Positions 43,992 to 51,973 of a stretch of DNA of 64,000 nucleotides are shown here, one piece after another. The notes under the pieces were generated by a model. It was not told the origin of the DNA. It saw only the letters and a program-made list of their open reading frames with translations, and searched no databases. A program made the translations under genes and the position numbers. The DNA is from Flavobacteriaceae bacterium (GTDB taxonomy: Bacteria; Bacteroidota; Bacteroidia; Flavobacteriales; Flavobacteriaceae), in assembly GCA_013003555.1 (NCBI GenBank), contig JABDIV010000022.1, positions 87,398 through 151,397 of the forward strand. The letters run 5' to 3'. Each line of letters opens with the position of its first letter. The first letter of the stretch is position 1.

Positions 43992-44866
43992 AAACAACGC
44001 GGCATTCCGAATATTTAAAACTTAAATCAGTGTATTTGAAGTCCGTCAAAAATGCCTTTATTTCTGATATTCATTTAAATGAACAATGGCGTGAATTACA
44101 TTATTTATCACCCCCGGATTTTGATACGGCTGTTGAAGAGTTTAAAGAATTTGAGTCGTGTTTAACAAATGCTGATATCGGATTACGGTTTTTCTCTTAT
44201 GATTCATCTGTAACAATCGACTCAATATATTGCAGAGATGCGTCCATCGCGACAGATTTTGGAATGATCATTTGTAACATGGGAAAAGAAGAAAGGAAGC
44301 ATGAACCACGAGCACAAATGCAAGTTTATAAAGACAATGATATTCCGGTTTTAGGCCAAATCAAGGCTCCCGGAACTTTAGAGGGCGGTGATGTGGCCTG
44401 GCTCGATCAAAATACGTTAGCTGTTGGATTAACGTATCGTACAAATGAAAATGGGATCGATCAATTAAAACAACTTCTGGAACCAAAAGGCATTGAAATT
44501 ATTACTGCCGAATTACCACATTATAAAGGTGAAAATGATGTGTTTCACTTAATGTCAATATTGAGTCCAATCGATAAAGATTTGGCTGTTGTCTATTCAC
44601 CTCTTATGCCCATAAAATTTAGAAAGATGCTTAAGGAAAGAGGATTTGAGTTTATTGAAGTTCCTGATGAAGAATTTGAATCTATGGGTTGTAATGTCCT
44701 GGCTATTGCGCCGAGGCAATGTATAATGGTTGCTGGTAACCCTATTACAAAGCGCTTATTAGAAGCAGCTGATTGCAAAGTGCAAACATATCAAGGAAAT
44801 GAAATTAGCCGTAAAGGCGGTGGTGGCCCAACCTGTCTTACCAGGCCACTACAGCGATTGACCTGA
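43988..44866 (+). CDS. Arginine deiminase/dimethylargininase-like amidinohydrolase
   Basis: A 292-residue guanidino-modifying enzyme of the amidinotransferase superfamily. Substrate and catalytic blocks are visible: YCRDASIATDF, GTLEGGDVAW (acidic residues), DVFHLMSILSP (His) and the C-terminal nucleophile in GGGPTCLTRPL. Such enzymes hydrolyse arginine or methylated arginines to citrulline. ATG 43988 overlaps the permease stop; an ATG at 43973 is also possible. No carbamate kinase or ornithine carbamoyltransferase is nearby, so a complete arginine deiminase pathway is not shown here. Confidence 0.82.
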   Translation: MKTTRHSEYLKLKSVYLKSVKNAFISDIHLNEQWRELHYLSPPDFDTAVEEFKEFESCLTNADIGLRFFSYDSSVTIDSIYCRDASIATDFGMIICNMGKEERKHEPRAQMQVYKDNDIPVLGQIKAPGTLEGGDVAWLDQNTLAVGLTYRTNENGIDQLKQLLEPKGIEIITAELPHYKGENDVFHLMSILSPIDKDLAVVYSPLMPIKFRKMLKERGFEFIEVPDEEFESMGCNVLAIAPRQCIMVAGNPITKRLLEAADCKVQTYQGNEISRKGGGGPTCLTRPLQRLT

Positions 44867-44905
44867 TAATGTAATAATTGCCTGATAATACGAAGAAATC
44901 TGAAT

Positions 44906-45433
44906 TTATTCTAAGTAGAGATCTATTAATCCTTCAGGTGTGGTAACAGCAATGGTCTTATTATCTCTATCCACTTTCGAAATAAATTCATCATTCATAG
45001 GTATCAGTATCTCTGTGCCATTTCTTTCGATTACAAAGAGCGCCTGGGCAGTGGTGTCATTTATGCTCCTGATAGTACCAATTTCCCCGAATGATGCATC
45101 AATCACAGTAAATCCAATGACCTCATGGTAGTAAAATTTGTCACCTTCTAATGCAGGTAATAATTCCAGGGGTAAATACAATTCACTTCCAATGAGTCTG
45201 TCGGCTTCCTCTCCGGTATTGACATCTTCAAATTTTAACCGGAGCAAATCACTTTTATGTAACTGGGAAGATTCGATAAAAAAAGGAATAAAGTCACGTC
45301 GTAATAACACGAATACGGCATCAAGTTTTTCATAGAGTGCAGGCTCATCGGTATCCAGTTTAGCCAATAACTCACCCTTAAAGCTATATTTCTTTACGAT
45401 TTTACCTAAATAGAAACAATCTTCCTTCTTCAT
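44906..45433 (-). CDS. rimM: 16S rRNA processing factor RimM
   Basis: A 175-residue 30S maturation factor that binds ribosomal protein S19 and helps 16S rRNA processing. The N-terminal RimM barrel has YLGKIVKKYSFKGELLAKL (about 7-25) and the PRC-barrel domain has FYYHEVIGFTVID and EILIPMNDEFI. It lies 59 bases downstream of rpsP, and a terminator-like hairpin sits directly before its ATG. Confidence 0.93.
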   Translation of the reverse strand: MKKEDCFYLGKIVKKYSFKGELLAKLDTDEPALYEKLDAVFVLLRRDFIPFFIESSQLHKSDLLRLKFEDVNTGEEADRLIGSELYLPLELLPALEGDKFYYHEVIGFTVIDASFGEIGTIRSINDTTAQALFVIERNGTEILIPMNDEFISKVDRDNKTIAVTTPEGLIDLYLE

Positions 45434-45438
45434 GATAT

Positions 45439-45468
45439 AAAAAAACCTGGCAACTAATTACCAGGTTT
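45439..45468 (-). terminator. Terminator/attenuator between rpsP and rimM
   Basis: On the minus strand a stem AAACCTGG/CCAGGTTT (45468-45461 and 45450-45443) with a 10-base loop ends in seven T, only 5 bases before the rimM ATG. It sits where the rimM ribosome-binding site should be, so rimM expression would depend on read-through or hairpin melting. Confidence 0.7.
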
Positions 45469-45492
45469 AAAAATATGAAATTGTATTAAATC

Positions 45493-46233
45493 TTATTCTT
45501 CTTCGTTAGAGGCTGCAGGTTGAGCGTCTTCCTTTTCTTCTGTCGCTGCTTCTTCAGCTTCTTCAACAGCTACTTCGGCTTCAGGAGCTTCCACGGCTTC
45601 AGCTTCTTCAACAGCTACTTCTGTTTTTGGAGCTTCAGTGGCTTCAGCTTCTTCAACAACTGCTTCAGCTTCCGGAGTTTCTGTTGTTTCAGCTGCTGCT
45701 TCAGTTTCTTCAACAGCTACTTCCGCTTCAGGAGCTTCTGTTGTTTCAGTGGCAACCTCAGCTTCAGGAGCCTCTGCAGCTTCTTCGATTTCTACAGGAG
45801 CAATACGTGCTTCACTCACGGCTTTTTCAGCTTCCAGGGCCTTAGTCTTGGCATCTGCTTTGGCTTTCGCTAAGCCATCGGCTTTCGCCTGTACTTTTGA
45901 GGCTTTTTCCTCAAGCCAGGCATTTAATTTCTTTTCGGCTTCTTCCTCAGTTAAAGCGCCTTTTCTAACCCCACCGGCTAGATGCTTCTTAAGCATAGCC
46001 CCTTTGTATGAAAGAATGGCTCTTGCTGTATCGGTTGGTTGAGCACCATTCTCTAACCACTTTACAGCACCATCAATATCTAGTTCAATAATTGCTGGAT
46101 TAACATTGGGATTGTAAGCTCCTAATTTTTCAAGGTATTTACCATCTCTTTTCGAACGTACATCAGCTGCAACAATCCAATAATATGGTTTTCCTTTTTT
46201 TCCGTGTCGTTGTAATCTAATCTTAACTGGCAT
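45493..46233 (-). CDS. rpsP: Ribosomal protein bS16 with a long Ala/Glu-rich C-terminal tail
   Basis: The first 80 residues are a normal bS16 (MPVKIRLQRHGKKGKPYYW; DTARAILSYKGA), a 30S assembly protein. The remaining residues are not part of the ribosomal fold: a helical, Lys/Ala/Glu segment (about 95-145) and then about 95 residues of imperfect repeats such as EAPEAEVAVEEAE. Total 246 residues, longer than the roughly 180 I expect for flavobacterial S16. The tail is highly acidic and likely disordered; its role is unknown. Confidence 0.95.
   Translation of the reverse strand: MPVKIRLQRHGKKGKPYYWIVAADVRSKRDGKYLEKLGAYNPNVNPAIIELDIDGAVKWLENGAQPTDTARAILSYKGAMLKKHLAGGVRKGALTEEEAEKKLNAWLEEKASKVQAKADGLAKAKADAKTKALEAEKAVSEARIAPVEIEEAAEAPEAEVATETTEAPEAEVAVEETEAAAETTETPEAEAVVEEAEATEAPKTEVAVEEAEAVEAPEAEVAVEEAEEAATEEKEDAQPAASNEEE
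45500..45792 (-). repeat. Imperfect coding repeats in the rpsP tail
   Basis: Several imperfect copies of a 33- to 48-base unit encoding EAPEAEVAVEE-like peptides. The antisense strand is also open because of the repeat composition, but that reading is not a gene. Confidence 0.8.
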
Positions 46234-46279
46234 ATAAATTAAATTTTAAGGTTCTCGACCTTGGTTATTAATAAGGGCG

Positions 46280-46309
46280 CAAAGATATTACATTTTTCCG
46301 ATTTACAAT
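46280..46309 (-). promoter_or_regulatory. rpsP promoter
   Basis: On the minus strand TTG (46309-46307), 19 bases, TATCTTTG (46287-46280). The -7 box is an exact TAnnTTTG and the rpsP ATG is 46 bases further on. Confidence 0.65.
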
Positions 46310-46330
46310 TAATAGATTTACTTTTTATCT

Positions 46331-46338
46331 TACTTTTG
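46331..46338 (+). promoter_or_regulatory. -7 box of the 46.4-kb lipoprotein gene
   Basis: TACTTTTG matches TAnnTTTG exactly, 44 bases before the ATG at 46383. No clear -33 element. Confidence 0.45.
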
Positions 46339-46382
46339 GGTTCCCAATATCTAACATTGAAATACCAAAAATGATTTTCGAT

Positions 46383-47069
46383 ATGAAGAAAATATGGATT
46401 TACATATTTACAGTATTCTCAGTATTTGCGTGTAAGGATGAGATTCAGTTTAATATGCCGGCACTGCAAGGTATAAAAGACGGAGTCGAATTGTGGCGAG
46501 CGACCTATAGTGCAGCAGATATCGATGCCGGAGGCTTGGTTGTTCAGGGGGGTAACAATTCTGAAGTGTTGTCATTGGTCACTACCAGAGATAATGTTGG
46601 GACCTATTATTTAGGCGGGAATTACCAGAGTGAAGCGCGGTTTGAGGATGCTCAGGGTAATGTGTTTTCAACTTTAAATCCACCGGATCCCAGTGTATCG
46701 ATTTACCCGGCAGATGGTGAGATCGTCATTGTTGATTTTGAAAACTCTACAAATACGGTTACGGGCACTTTTAAATTCAATGCCTACACGGCAGATGGTT
46801 TACAAACAGTTAATTTCATAGAAGGAGAATTTTACCAGATACGCTTAACAGGAGGACTGCTGGTTCTTGGTGGCGGAACAAGTTGTCAGGATGCGGTGTC
46901 GGATGTGGCTGACGCTGAAGCAGCTTTTGCTGCTACGGATAGTTCAATGCCTGAATATGAGGCCGTTTGCAATGCTTATAAAGATGCCTTAACTGTGCAG
47001 ATATTTTCTTGTGGAGATAGTACTGGAGCCTTACAATCCTTAGTCGATTCACTTGGAGACTGCAATTGA
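46383..47069 (+). CDS. DUF6252-like lipoprotein
   Basis: A 228-residue lipoprotein starting at ATG 46383 (MKKIWIYIFTVFSVFAC, lipobox Cys at residue 17); an ATG four codons upstream is less likely because it would lengthen the signal peptide. The middle resembles the flavobacterial DUF6252 beta-rich fold (YLGGNYQSEARFEDAQG, TVTGTFKFNAYTADG). The last 60 residues have four cysteines (TSCQDAVSDV, EAVCNAYKDAL, FSCGDS, LGDCN) and look like a separate small helical module. Function unknown. Confidence 0.7.
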   Translation: MKKIWIYIFTVFSVFACKDEIQFNMPALQGIKDGVELWRATYSAADIDAGGLVVQGGNNSEVLSLVTTRDNVGTYYLGGNYQSEARFEDAQGNVFSTLNPPDPSVSIYPADGEIVIVDFENSTNTVTGTFKFNAYTADGLQTVNFIEGEFYQIRLTGGLLVLGGGTSCQDAVSDVADAEAAFAATDSSMPEYEAVCNAYKDALTVQIFSCGDSTGALQSLVDSLGDCN

Positions 47070-47111
47070 TTGTCATTACATCCTCCATGTTCAGGCTTAA
47101 ATAAAACCAAT

Positions 47112-47142
47112 AAAAAAAGCAATCATTATGATTGCTTTTTTT
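47112..47142. terminator. Bidirectional terminator
   Basis: AAGCAATCAT/ATGATTGCTT (47117-47126 and 47128-47137) flanked by A and T runs. It serves both the lipoprotein gene (plus) and the end of the cytochrome/NrfD locus (minus). Confidence 0.85.
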
Positions 47143-47177
47143 ATTCAATTATTAGTTCCAACAGGAATATAGTGATT

Positions 47178-47591
47178 CTACTCACTCAGTTTTCTTAAAT
47201 AATTTATAAGCTGCCATTGGTCTTCCTCGTCGGTTATTTTCTTTTGAAAACTCGGCATATCATCTCTTCCGATAAAGGATTTATAATATAGTGAACCGTC
47301 GGTTTGATCTTTAAGGGAACCATCGGTAAAATCACCAACGGGTGTATCTAAATTCGCTGCTTTATTCCCGTCACCTTTTCCCTTGGTGCCATGGCAGGAC
47401 TTACAATGCTTTGAATACATTATACGACCGATATTATCAGAATCTGCTACCGTAGCATATGGATTTTTCATTTTTTGATATTTCGACGGAACCTCCCAGG
47501 TGTCTTGTACGTCAGTTTTTATAACGGTCATTGACAAAAAAGCCAAACTTCCAATAAGAACAGCACCTAGGATTAGAATTTGTTTTTTCAT
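47178..47591 (-). CDS. Monohaem cytochrome c, module A
   Basis: A 137-residue class I cytochrome c with an N-terminal hydrophobic signal/anchor (residues 3-22). Haem site C63-x-x-C66-H67 (KHCKSCHGTKGKGDG); M112 in GRDDMPSFQKKI is the likely sixth ligand. It is the last gene of module A (Fe-S protein, NrfD, anchor, cytochrome) and a paralogue of the 50.7-kb cytochrome: both share a W-x-VP-x-KY-x-KM-x-NP stretch before the haem. It is the likely periplasmic electron partner of the NrfD complex. Confidence 0.92.
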   Translation of the reverse strand: MKKQILILGAVLIGSLAFLSMTVIKTDVQDTWEVPSKYQKMKNPYATVADSDNIGRIMYSKHCKSCHGTKGKGDGNKAANLDTPVGDFTDGSLKDQTDGSLYYKSFIGRDDMPSFQKKITDEEDQWQLINYLRKLSE

Positions 47592-47625
47592 GATAAAGAA
47601 TTTTATTAAATGTAAGAATATTAAT

Positions 47626-48210
47626 TTAGTTATACATCGGTTTAATTTTGCTGATTTTATAAAGCTTATAAAATATATAACAAATTATGTACCAAACTGA
47701 TAATATTAATGCACTTACAATAAAAATTAAGCTCATGGGGGCATTTGCAGCCGCCGCCCATAATGATCTTTTTTCATCTTTAGGATCCTCGATTACAATT
47801 GGCGTTCCCCAATTTTTTGTTTTTTCGATGGTAAGATCATTATAGATGTCAGATTCAATAATTTTTACGACAATAACAACATCACCATTAACATCACCAT
47901 TAAGATCGTTCGGAAACTCTACCTCAATGACGCCATCTTCGTTTGTAGCATTAAAGGCATCACCAATGGGCAATAAGCTAAAGGTCCTCTTGACAAAAAA
48001 ATAAAGCTCCAGATCCTCTATGGGTAATCGGTCTTGATCTTCAGCTGTTGCAATAATCGTTTTCGAGTCATTTTCCTCGGAAAATTCTAGAGATATTATT
48101 GCGTCTTGCATTTCTTCCTGACCATAGACAACAGCATTTGAAATACTTATGAAACCAATAATCAAGAGAATTTTCAAAACTTGATTTTCAAAATAATAAT
48201 GGCTCGTCAT
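47626..48210 (-). CDS. Membrane-anchored periplasmic protein, module A
   Basis: A 194-residue protein with an N-terminal signal (ending VYGQ), a beta-rich Ig-like or carboxypeptidase-regulatory-like domain (about 40-130; TNEDGVIEVEFPNDLNG) and one C-terminal helix (about 158-182). It is the shorter paralogue of the 51.1-kb protein, lacking about 90 residues that form a first Ig-like domain there; both end in a helix followed by a short basic tail. ATG 48210 overlaps the NrfD gene by 23 bases; a TTG at 48234 is less likely. No known family name; a structural subunit of the NrfD complex is the best guess. Confidence 0.75.
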   Translation of the reverse strand: MTSHYYFENQVLKILLIIGFISISNAVVYGQEEMQDAIISLEFSEENDSKTIIATAEDQDRLPIEDLELYFFVKRTFSLLPIGDAFNATNEDGVIEVEFPNDLNGDVNGDVVIVVKIIESDIYNDLTIEKTKNWGTPIVIEDPKDEKRSLWAAAANAPMSLIFIVSALILSVWYIICYIFYKLYKISKIKPMYN

Positions 48211-49546
48211 CTTGTAAAGAATTAGATTTAACAATAGGTTTAGTTTCAGCTTTTAGAATAGGAATAACCGGAAAAATCTTAATAAGGACAGTTATTATTA
48301 ATAAGAACCATGCAAAAGATGATAAGGTGATTGCCCACTCTTCCCATGTGGGGATATAATGTAAATACGATTCATCAACACCTTGAATAGGTAGATAAGG
48401 ATGTTGAAGTGATGGTATAACTATTAAAAATCGCTTAAACCATGCACCAAGAATTACGAAAATAGATATAATAAAGGCAGGTAGAGGTTTACGAAACGGT
48501 TTGAAAATTAAAAAAGCAATGGGTAGAATAAGGCCCCCCAATTGAACGAACCAATACATCGGGGCATATTTACCCGTAAATAATTCAGTGATGTGTTCAC
48601 CTTCAACCCCCACCATTTTAAATGCCGGCCCAAGATATTCGTTTATATTAAAATATAGATAAACAAGTGATAAAAGCACTAAAAGCCTGGTCATTTTTTC
48701 AAAATGGTGTTCTGTGATATATTTTTTTAAGTTTAAATGAACTCTTAACAGGTACATGGCAATAATTATCGCTGCTGCACCTGCCATAAAGGCCCCCGAA
48801 ACAAAATATGGTCCCAGATTGGTGCTGTCCCAACCTGGTCTCCAAGTTGTAGCAAATAACCATGACGTTATCGTATGGATAGCAAATGCAACCGGCAGAA
48901 CTGTAATGGCAAGGATTCTGGTTATCTTTTTAAGAATTGCAATTTGTTCCGGATGATTGCTCCAATTTATCGCTAATATTTTATACATCTTTTTTTTCCA
49001 CTTTGGAATCGCCGTAAGACGATCACGACAAAGCGCAATATCAGGAAGTAAGGAAAGGTATAGCAATACAAAACTTATCACCAAATAGGTTGTTATAATT
49101 ATGACATCCCAGATAATGGGTGACTGAATTCTTAAATGTTTAATAACATAAAAAAATCGGTCGGGTCGACCCATGTCAACGATAATAATTACAGCAGCAC
49201 AAATAATAGCAGAAACCGCAATAATTTCAGAAATTCTGGTTAAAGGCCTTGACCATTCATTTTTATTCAGTTTTAAAATAGAACTGATCAATGAACCTAC
49301 CAGGCTAATAGCGACAAAAAAAACAAAATTAGATATGTAAATCCCCCAGGATGTATAATCTCTCATCGCTGTCACAATCAGGCCATACTTTATTTGAAGA
49401 TAATAGGCATATAATCCTATCACAATAACCAGAAGAAGAAAAGCTACCCATAATTTATACTTTAGGGAAGTATTTACATTATGACCTAATAGTGTTTTCC
49501 CTCTTTTAGTTCTATATTTTTGCTGTTTTTGATCTGCCTGTTTCAT
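48188..49546 (-). CDS. NrfD/PsrC-like quinone-binding membrane subunit, module A
   Basis: A 452-residue polytopic protein (about nine to ten helices) of the NrfD/PsrC family, which exchanges electrons between menaquinone and a periplasmic Fe-S protein. Typical blocks: YTSWGIYISNFVFFVAIS, MGRPDRFFYVIKHLRIQSP, SWLFATTWRPGWDST and VSGAFMAGAAAII. It starts on the stop codon of the Fe-S gene (ATGA). It is a close paralogue of the 52-kb copy. No large molybdopterin subunit is encoded in the locus. Confidence 0.92.
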   Translation of the reverse strand: MKQADQKQQKYRTKRGKTLLGHNVNTSLKYKLWVAFLLLVIVIGLYAYYLQIKYGLIVTAMRDYTSWGIYISNFVFFVAISLVGSLISSILKLNKNEWSRPLTRISEIIAVSAIICAAVIIIVDMGRPDRFFYVIKHLRIQSPIIWDVIIITTYLVISFVLLYLSLLPDIALCRDRLTAIPKWKKKMYKILAINWSNHPEQIAILKKITRILAITVLPVAFAIHTITSWLFATTWRPGWDSTNLGPYFVSGAFMAGAAAIIIAMYLLRVHLNLKKYITEHHFEKMTRLLVLLSLVYLYFNINEYLGPAFKMVGVEGEHITELFTGKYAPMYWFVQLGGLILPIAFLIFKPFRKPLPAFIISIFVILGAWFKRFLIVIPSLQHPYLPIQGVDESYLHYIPTWEEWAITLSSFAWFLLIITVLIKIFPVIPILKAETKPIVKSNSLQDDEPLLF

Positions 49547-50451
49547 GATTCACCATTTTCTTCAGAATCCTTTTCAAAAGGGAAAAGTCTGTCTACAGGA
49601 GGTAAGTAATAAACACGTGGTTTGGTGCCTAATTCTTCCATATAGCGATAACCTGCCTTATCTTTTAAAAGGGTACTTAAACGTACAGTTTCTTCACCGT
49701 TGGTTACTGTATCATCTATTTCATCTCCGAAATATATAACCCCATTGGGGCATGATGTCACACAATGCGGGAGCATATTTTGTCTGAGCATATCCGGGCA
49801 GAAGTCACATTTCCCTACTGTTCCTACTGAACTTGGTATGCTTGTTTCGGGTGAATAGGGCGTTGGATCATCCTGATCGGGAGGTGTTCCCCAATTAAAG
49901 ACCCTGGCTGAATAGGGGCATGCAGCCATACAGAATCGACACCCTATACAACGCTCATTATCAATTAAAACAATTCCATCGGTGCGTTTATAAGTAGCTC
50001 CTACGGGACAAACTTTAACACAGGGTGGATTGTCACATTGAAAGCATTTTTTAGGCATCCAATACGGCGATGATTTTTCATTGTCCTTCATTTCAAGGAC
50101 CTTGATGTATGGTCGGTCTGGTGTAAGGTTATGTGTCTCATCACATACTTCAATACATTTTTTGGCATTTTTACATTTCCCAAGATCAACGACCATCACA
50201 AACTTTTTACCAGGAATTCCTTCCCGCGATTCATTCGGGGAAATATGCTGATGTCCCATTGATTCCATCTCTGAATTTGGCACCTGTACGAGTTTCCCAT
50301 CCGTGGTGAGAACTGTTGTTTTTTCGTTTGAGGGTTGCTTACAGGAGCAAATCGAGCCTATTGCCATACCAGAAGCAGCCAGTATGCCGCCGCTCGACAA
50401 TTTTTTAAGAAATTTTCTCCTGGAATCGGTTTCGCGATTTTCTGTATTCAT
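49543..50451 (-). CDS. Tat-exported four-cluster Fe-S protein, module A
   Basis: A 302-residue DmsB/PsrB/NrfC-type ferredoxin. The twin-arginine motif SRRKFLK is at 10-16. Cluster ligand sets are at 93/99/103, 136/139/144/148, 168/171/174/178 and CDFCPDMLRQNMLPHCVTSCP (CX2CX11CX3C). In the first set the second Cys position is Ala96, suggesting a [3Fe-4S] cluster or altered cluster there. An N-terminal linker VLTTDGKLVQVPNSE is shared with the module B paralogue and with the small 54.3-kb protein. Product acts in the periplasm on top of NrfD. Confidence 0.92.
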   Translation of the reverse strand: MNTENRETDSRRKFLKKLSSGGILAASGMAIGSICSCKQPSNEKTTVLTTDGKLVQVPNSEMESMGHQHISPNESREGIPGKKFVMVVDLGKCKNAKKCIEVCDETHNLTPDRPYIKVLEMKDNEKSSPYWMPKKCFQCDNPPCVKVCPVGATYKRTDGIVLIDNERCIGCRFCMAACPYSARVFNWGTPPDQDDPTPYSPETSIPSSVGTVGKCDFCPDMLRQNMLPHCVTSCPNGVIYFGDEIDDTVTNGEETVRLSTLLKDKAGYRYMEELGTKPRVYYLPPVDRLFPFEKDSEENGES

Positions 50452-50573
50452 GACGCACTTTAATCTTAATTATTAAACACCAGAGAAGAGAGGTAATCGG
50501 TAATATTGACCGGATATAAGCCATTTAGATTCAAAACAGCTTCTTTATCCCTCATCTGCTAATTCTGTTGTCT

Positions 50574-50616
50574 TAAAGTTAACAGGTAATCAAGATAGAT
50601 TAGCTGATAAAAGTCA
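50574..50616 (-). promoter_or_regulatory. FNR/CRP-like palindrome and -7 box upstream of module A
   Basis: TGAT-AAAA-GTCA at 50605-50616 (centre 50610.5), one base different from the ferredoxin/korA box. On the minus strand TAACTTTA (50581-50574) begins exactly 29.5 bp from the centre. The predicted transcript has a leader of about 120 bases before the Fe-S gene. Nothing else was recognised in 50452-50639. Confidence 0.65.
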
Positions 50617-50639
50617 TATTTAGTCTGAGGACTTTTCAT

Positions 50640-50668
50640 AAAAAAACCGGACTAATCGTCCGGTTTTC
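50640..50668 (-). terminator. Terminator after module B
   Basis: Stem ACCGGAC/GTCCGGT (50646-50652 and 50658-50664) with loop taatc and at least six T on the minus strand. It separates module B from the independently promoted module A. Confidence 0.85.
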
Positions 50669-50688
50669 CATTTGTTTTTTTAGTTCCT

Positions 50689-51090
50689 TTATTCCTCGAG
50701 GGTTCGAACATAATTAACGATCAGCCATGCATCTTCTGCATCGGGAATTTTTTTCTGGTAATTTGGCATATCTCCAAAGTCTCCAATCCAACTTTTGTAA
50801 AAGATGGCACCATCAGATTGTTTTTGAAATTCGGCAGAAGAGAAATCACCAAGATCACCATCCTGATCTGCTGCTTTCGGTCCGTCACCATAGCCTTCTT
50901 TTCCGTGACAGGATTTACAATGTTTGTTGTAAAGCGATTTACCGATTGCAAGGTCCTTTTTAGGATTGGTGGGGTTTTCCATCTTTTCGTACTTGGCTGG
51001 TACGACCCACTTCTCCTGGTCTTCCATTTTAAATGAAAGAAAAGCAACGGCAACCACAAATAAGGGTATTAAAAATTTAATTGTTTTCAT
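50689..51090 (-). CDS. Monohaem cytochrome c, module B
   Basis: A 133-residue cytochrome c paralogous to the module A copy. N-terminal hydrophobic signal/anchor (residues 4-20); haem site C58-x-x-C61-H62 (KHCKSCHGKEGYGDG); M107 in GDFGDMPNYQKKI is the likely axial ligand. It follows the anchor-protein gene by 4 bases and ends the long operon that starts with the six-haem cytochrome. Confidence 0.92.
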   Translation of the reverse strand: MKTIKFLIPLFVVAVAFLSFKMEDQEKWVVPAKYEKMENPTNPKKDLAIGKSLYNKHCKSCHGKEGYGDGPKAADQDGDLGDFSSAEFQKQSDGAIFYKSWIGDFGDMPNYQKKIPDAEDAWLIVNYVRTLEE

Positions 51091-51094
51091 TTTG

Positions 51095-51973
51095 TCACAC
51101 TTTTGATTTATAAATTCTATATAGGTTAAATAATAAATACACGATAAATCCCCACATTCCTAAAATTAATAAATTCGGGAATATGAGAAGGAATAATGGT
51201 GTTTTATTTCTCGGGGACCACATTGTTCGTTTATCAAATGTTGATTCATCTACGATTTTTTCTCCAATTGGTGCATGAAGCCTGGCTTTTAATGTTCCAT
51301 AAGTGTCGTTATCTTCTAAAACGACTTCAATTGCCAGGATCCCGCCTACACCAGGTATTCCTTTTTCTACTGGTACAAGTATCGTGCCATTTTCATCGGT
51401 CATATTGAATTCTTCTCCTATTTTGAGCGGGAGGAATAATCGATCAATCTGAACGATCAACGACTCATCAGGAATCACACTATCGGTACTTTTATCCATT
51501 AAGGTAGCGCTGACATAATTCAAGCTATCTTTTGTTATCAACTCGGCTTTTATTTCGGCATTTTTAAATTCAACACTTCGAGAAGCTTTTCTGAATTTCT
51601 CGTTGCCGTTAAAGGAAACCCCAACCATATAGGTTTTTGTCGAATCTGGAATGAGTTCGACTAATGGAGGGAGTGTGAATCTACAATCACCATTTCCATC
51701 GGTTTTTGTTTTACCGAGGATAATTTCCTCGCCGTCAACCTCATTATAAACGTCTAATTCAATATTGGGAATAACAATATTTTCTTTATCTATACGTGCA
51801 GATGCATTGATATTCAGATATGAAATGCTATCCATAATTTTAATGTAATCAGCTTTCAACCTGATGCGATGTTTTTCTGTATTTTGAGCATTAAGCTGCT
51901 GAACAGAAGGCATATACATGAAGACGGCTAACAGACCAATCAGTATCGATAAATGTTTTTTAGGATGCCTCAT
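51095..51973 (-). CDS. Membrane-anchored Ig-like periplasmic protein, module B
   Basis: A 292-residue protein with a signal peptide (ending LNAQ), two beta-rich Ig-like domains (about 40-135 with KTDGNGDCRFTLPP, and about 140-240 with MTDENGTILVPVEKG), and a C-terminal helix (about 262-284). It is the longer paralogue of the module A anchor. It overlaps the NrfD stop by ATGA. No enzymatic motif; probably a scaffold or cytochrome-docking subunit. Confidence 0.75.
   Translation of the reverse strand: MRHPKKHLSILIGLLAVFMYMPSVQQLNAQNTEKHRIRLKADYIKIMDSISYLNINASARIDKENIVIPNIELDVYNEVDGEEIILGKTKTDGNGDCRFTLPPLVELIPDSTKTYMVGVSFNGNEKFRKASRSVEFKNAEIKAELITKDSLNYVSATLMDKSTDSVIPDESLIVQIDRLFLPLKIGEEFNMTDENGTILVPVEKGIPGVGGILAIEVVLEDNDTYGTLKARLHAPIGEKIVDESTFDKRTMWSPRNKTPLFLLIFPNLLILGMWGFIVYLLFNLYRIYKSKV

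Noticed and set aside
45638..46042. Long open frame antisense to rpsP
   Set aside because: It mirrors the Ala/Glu repeat composition of rpsP in reverse and encodes a Ser/Ala-rich low-complexity string with no start context; it is a shadow of the real gene.
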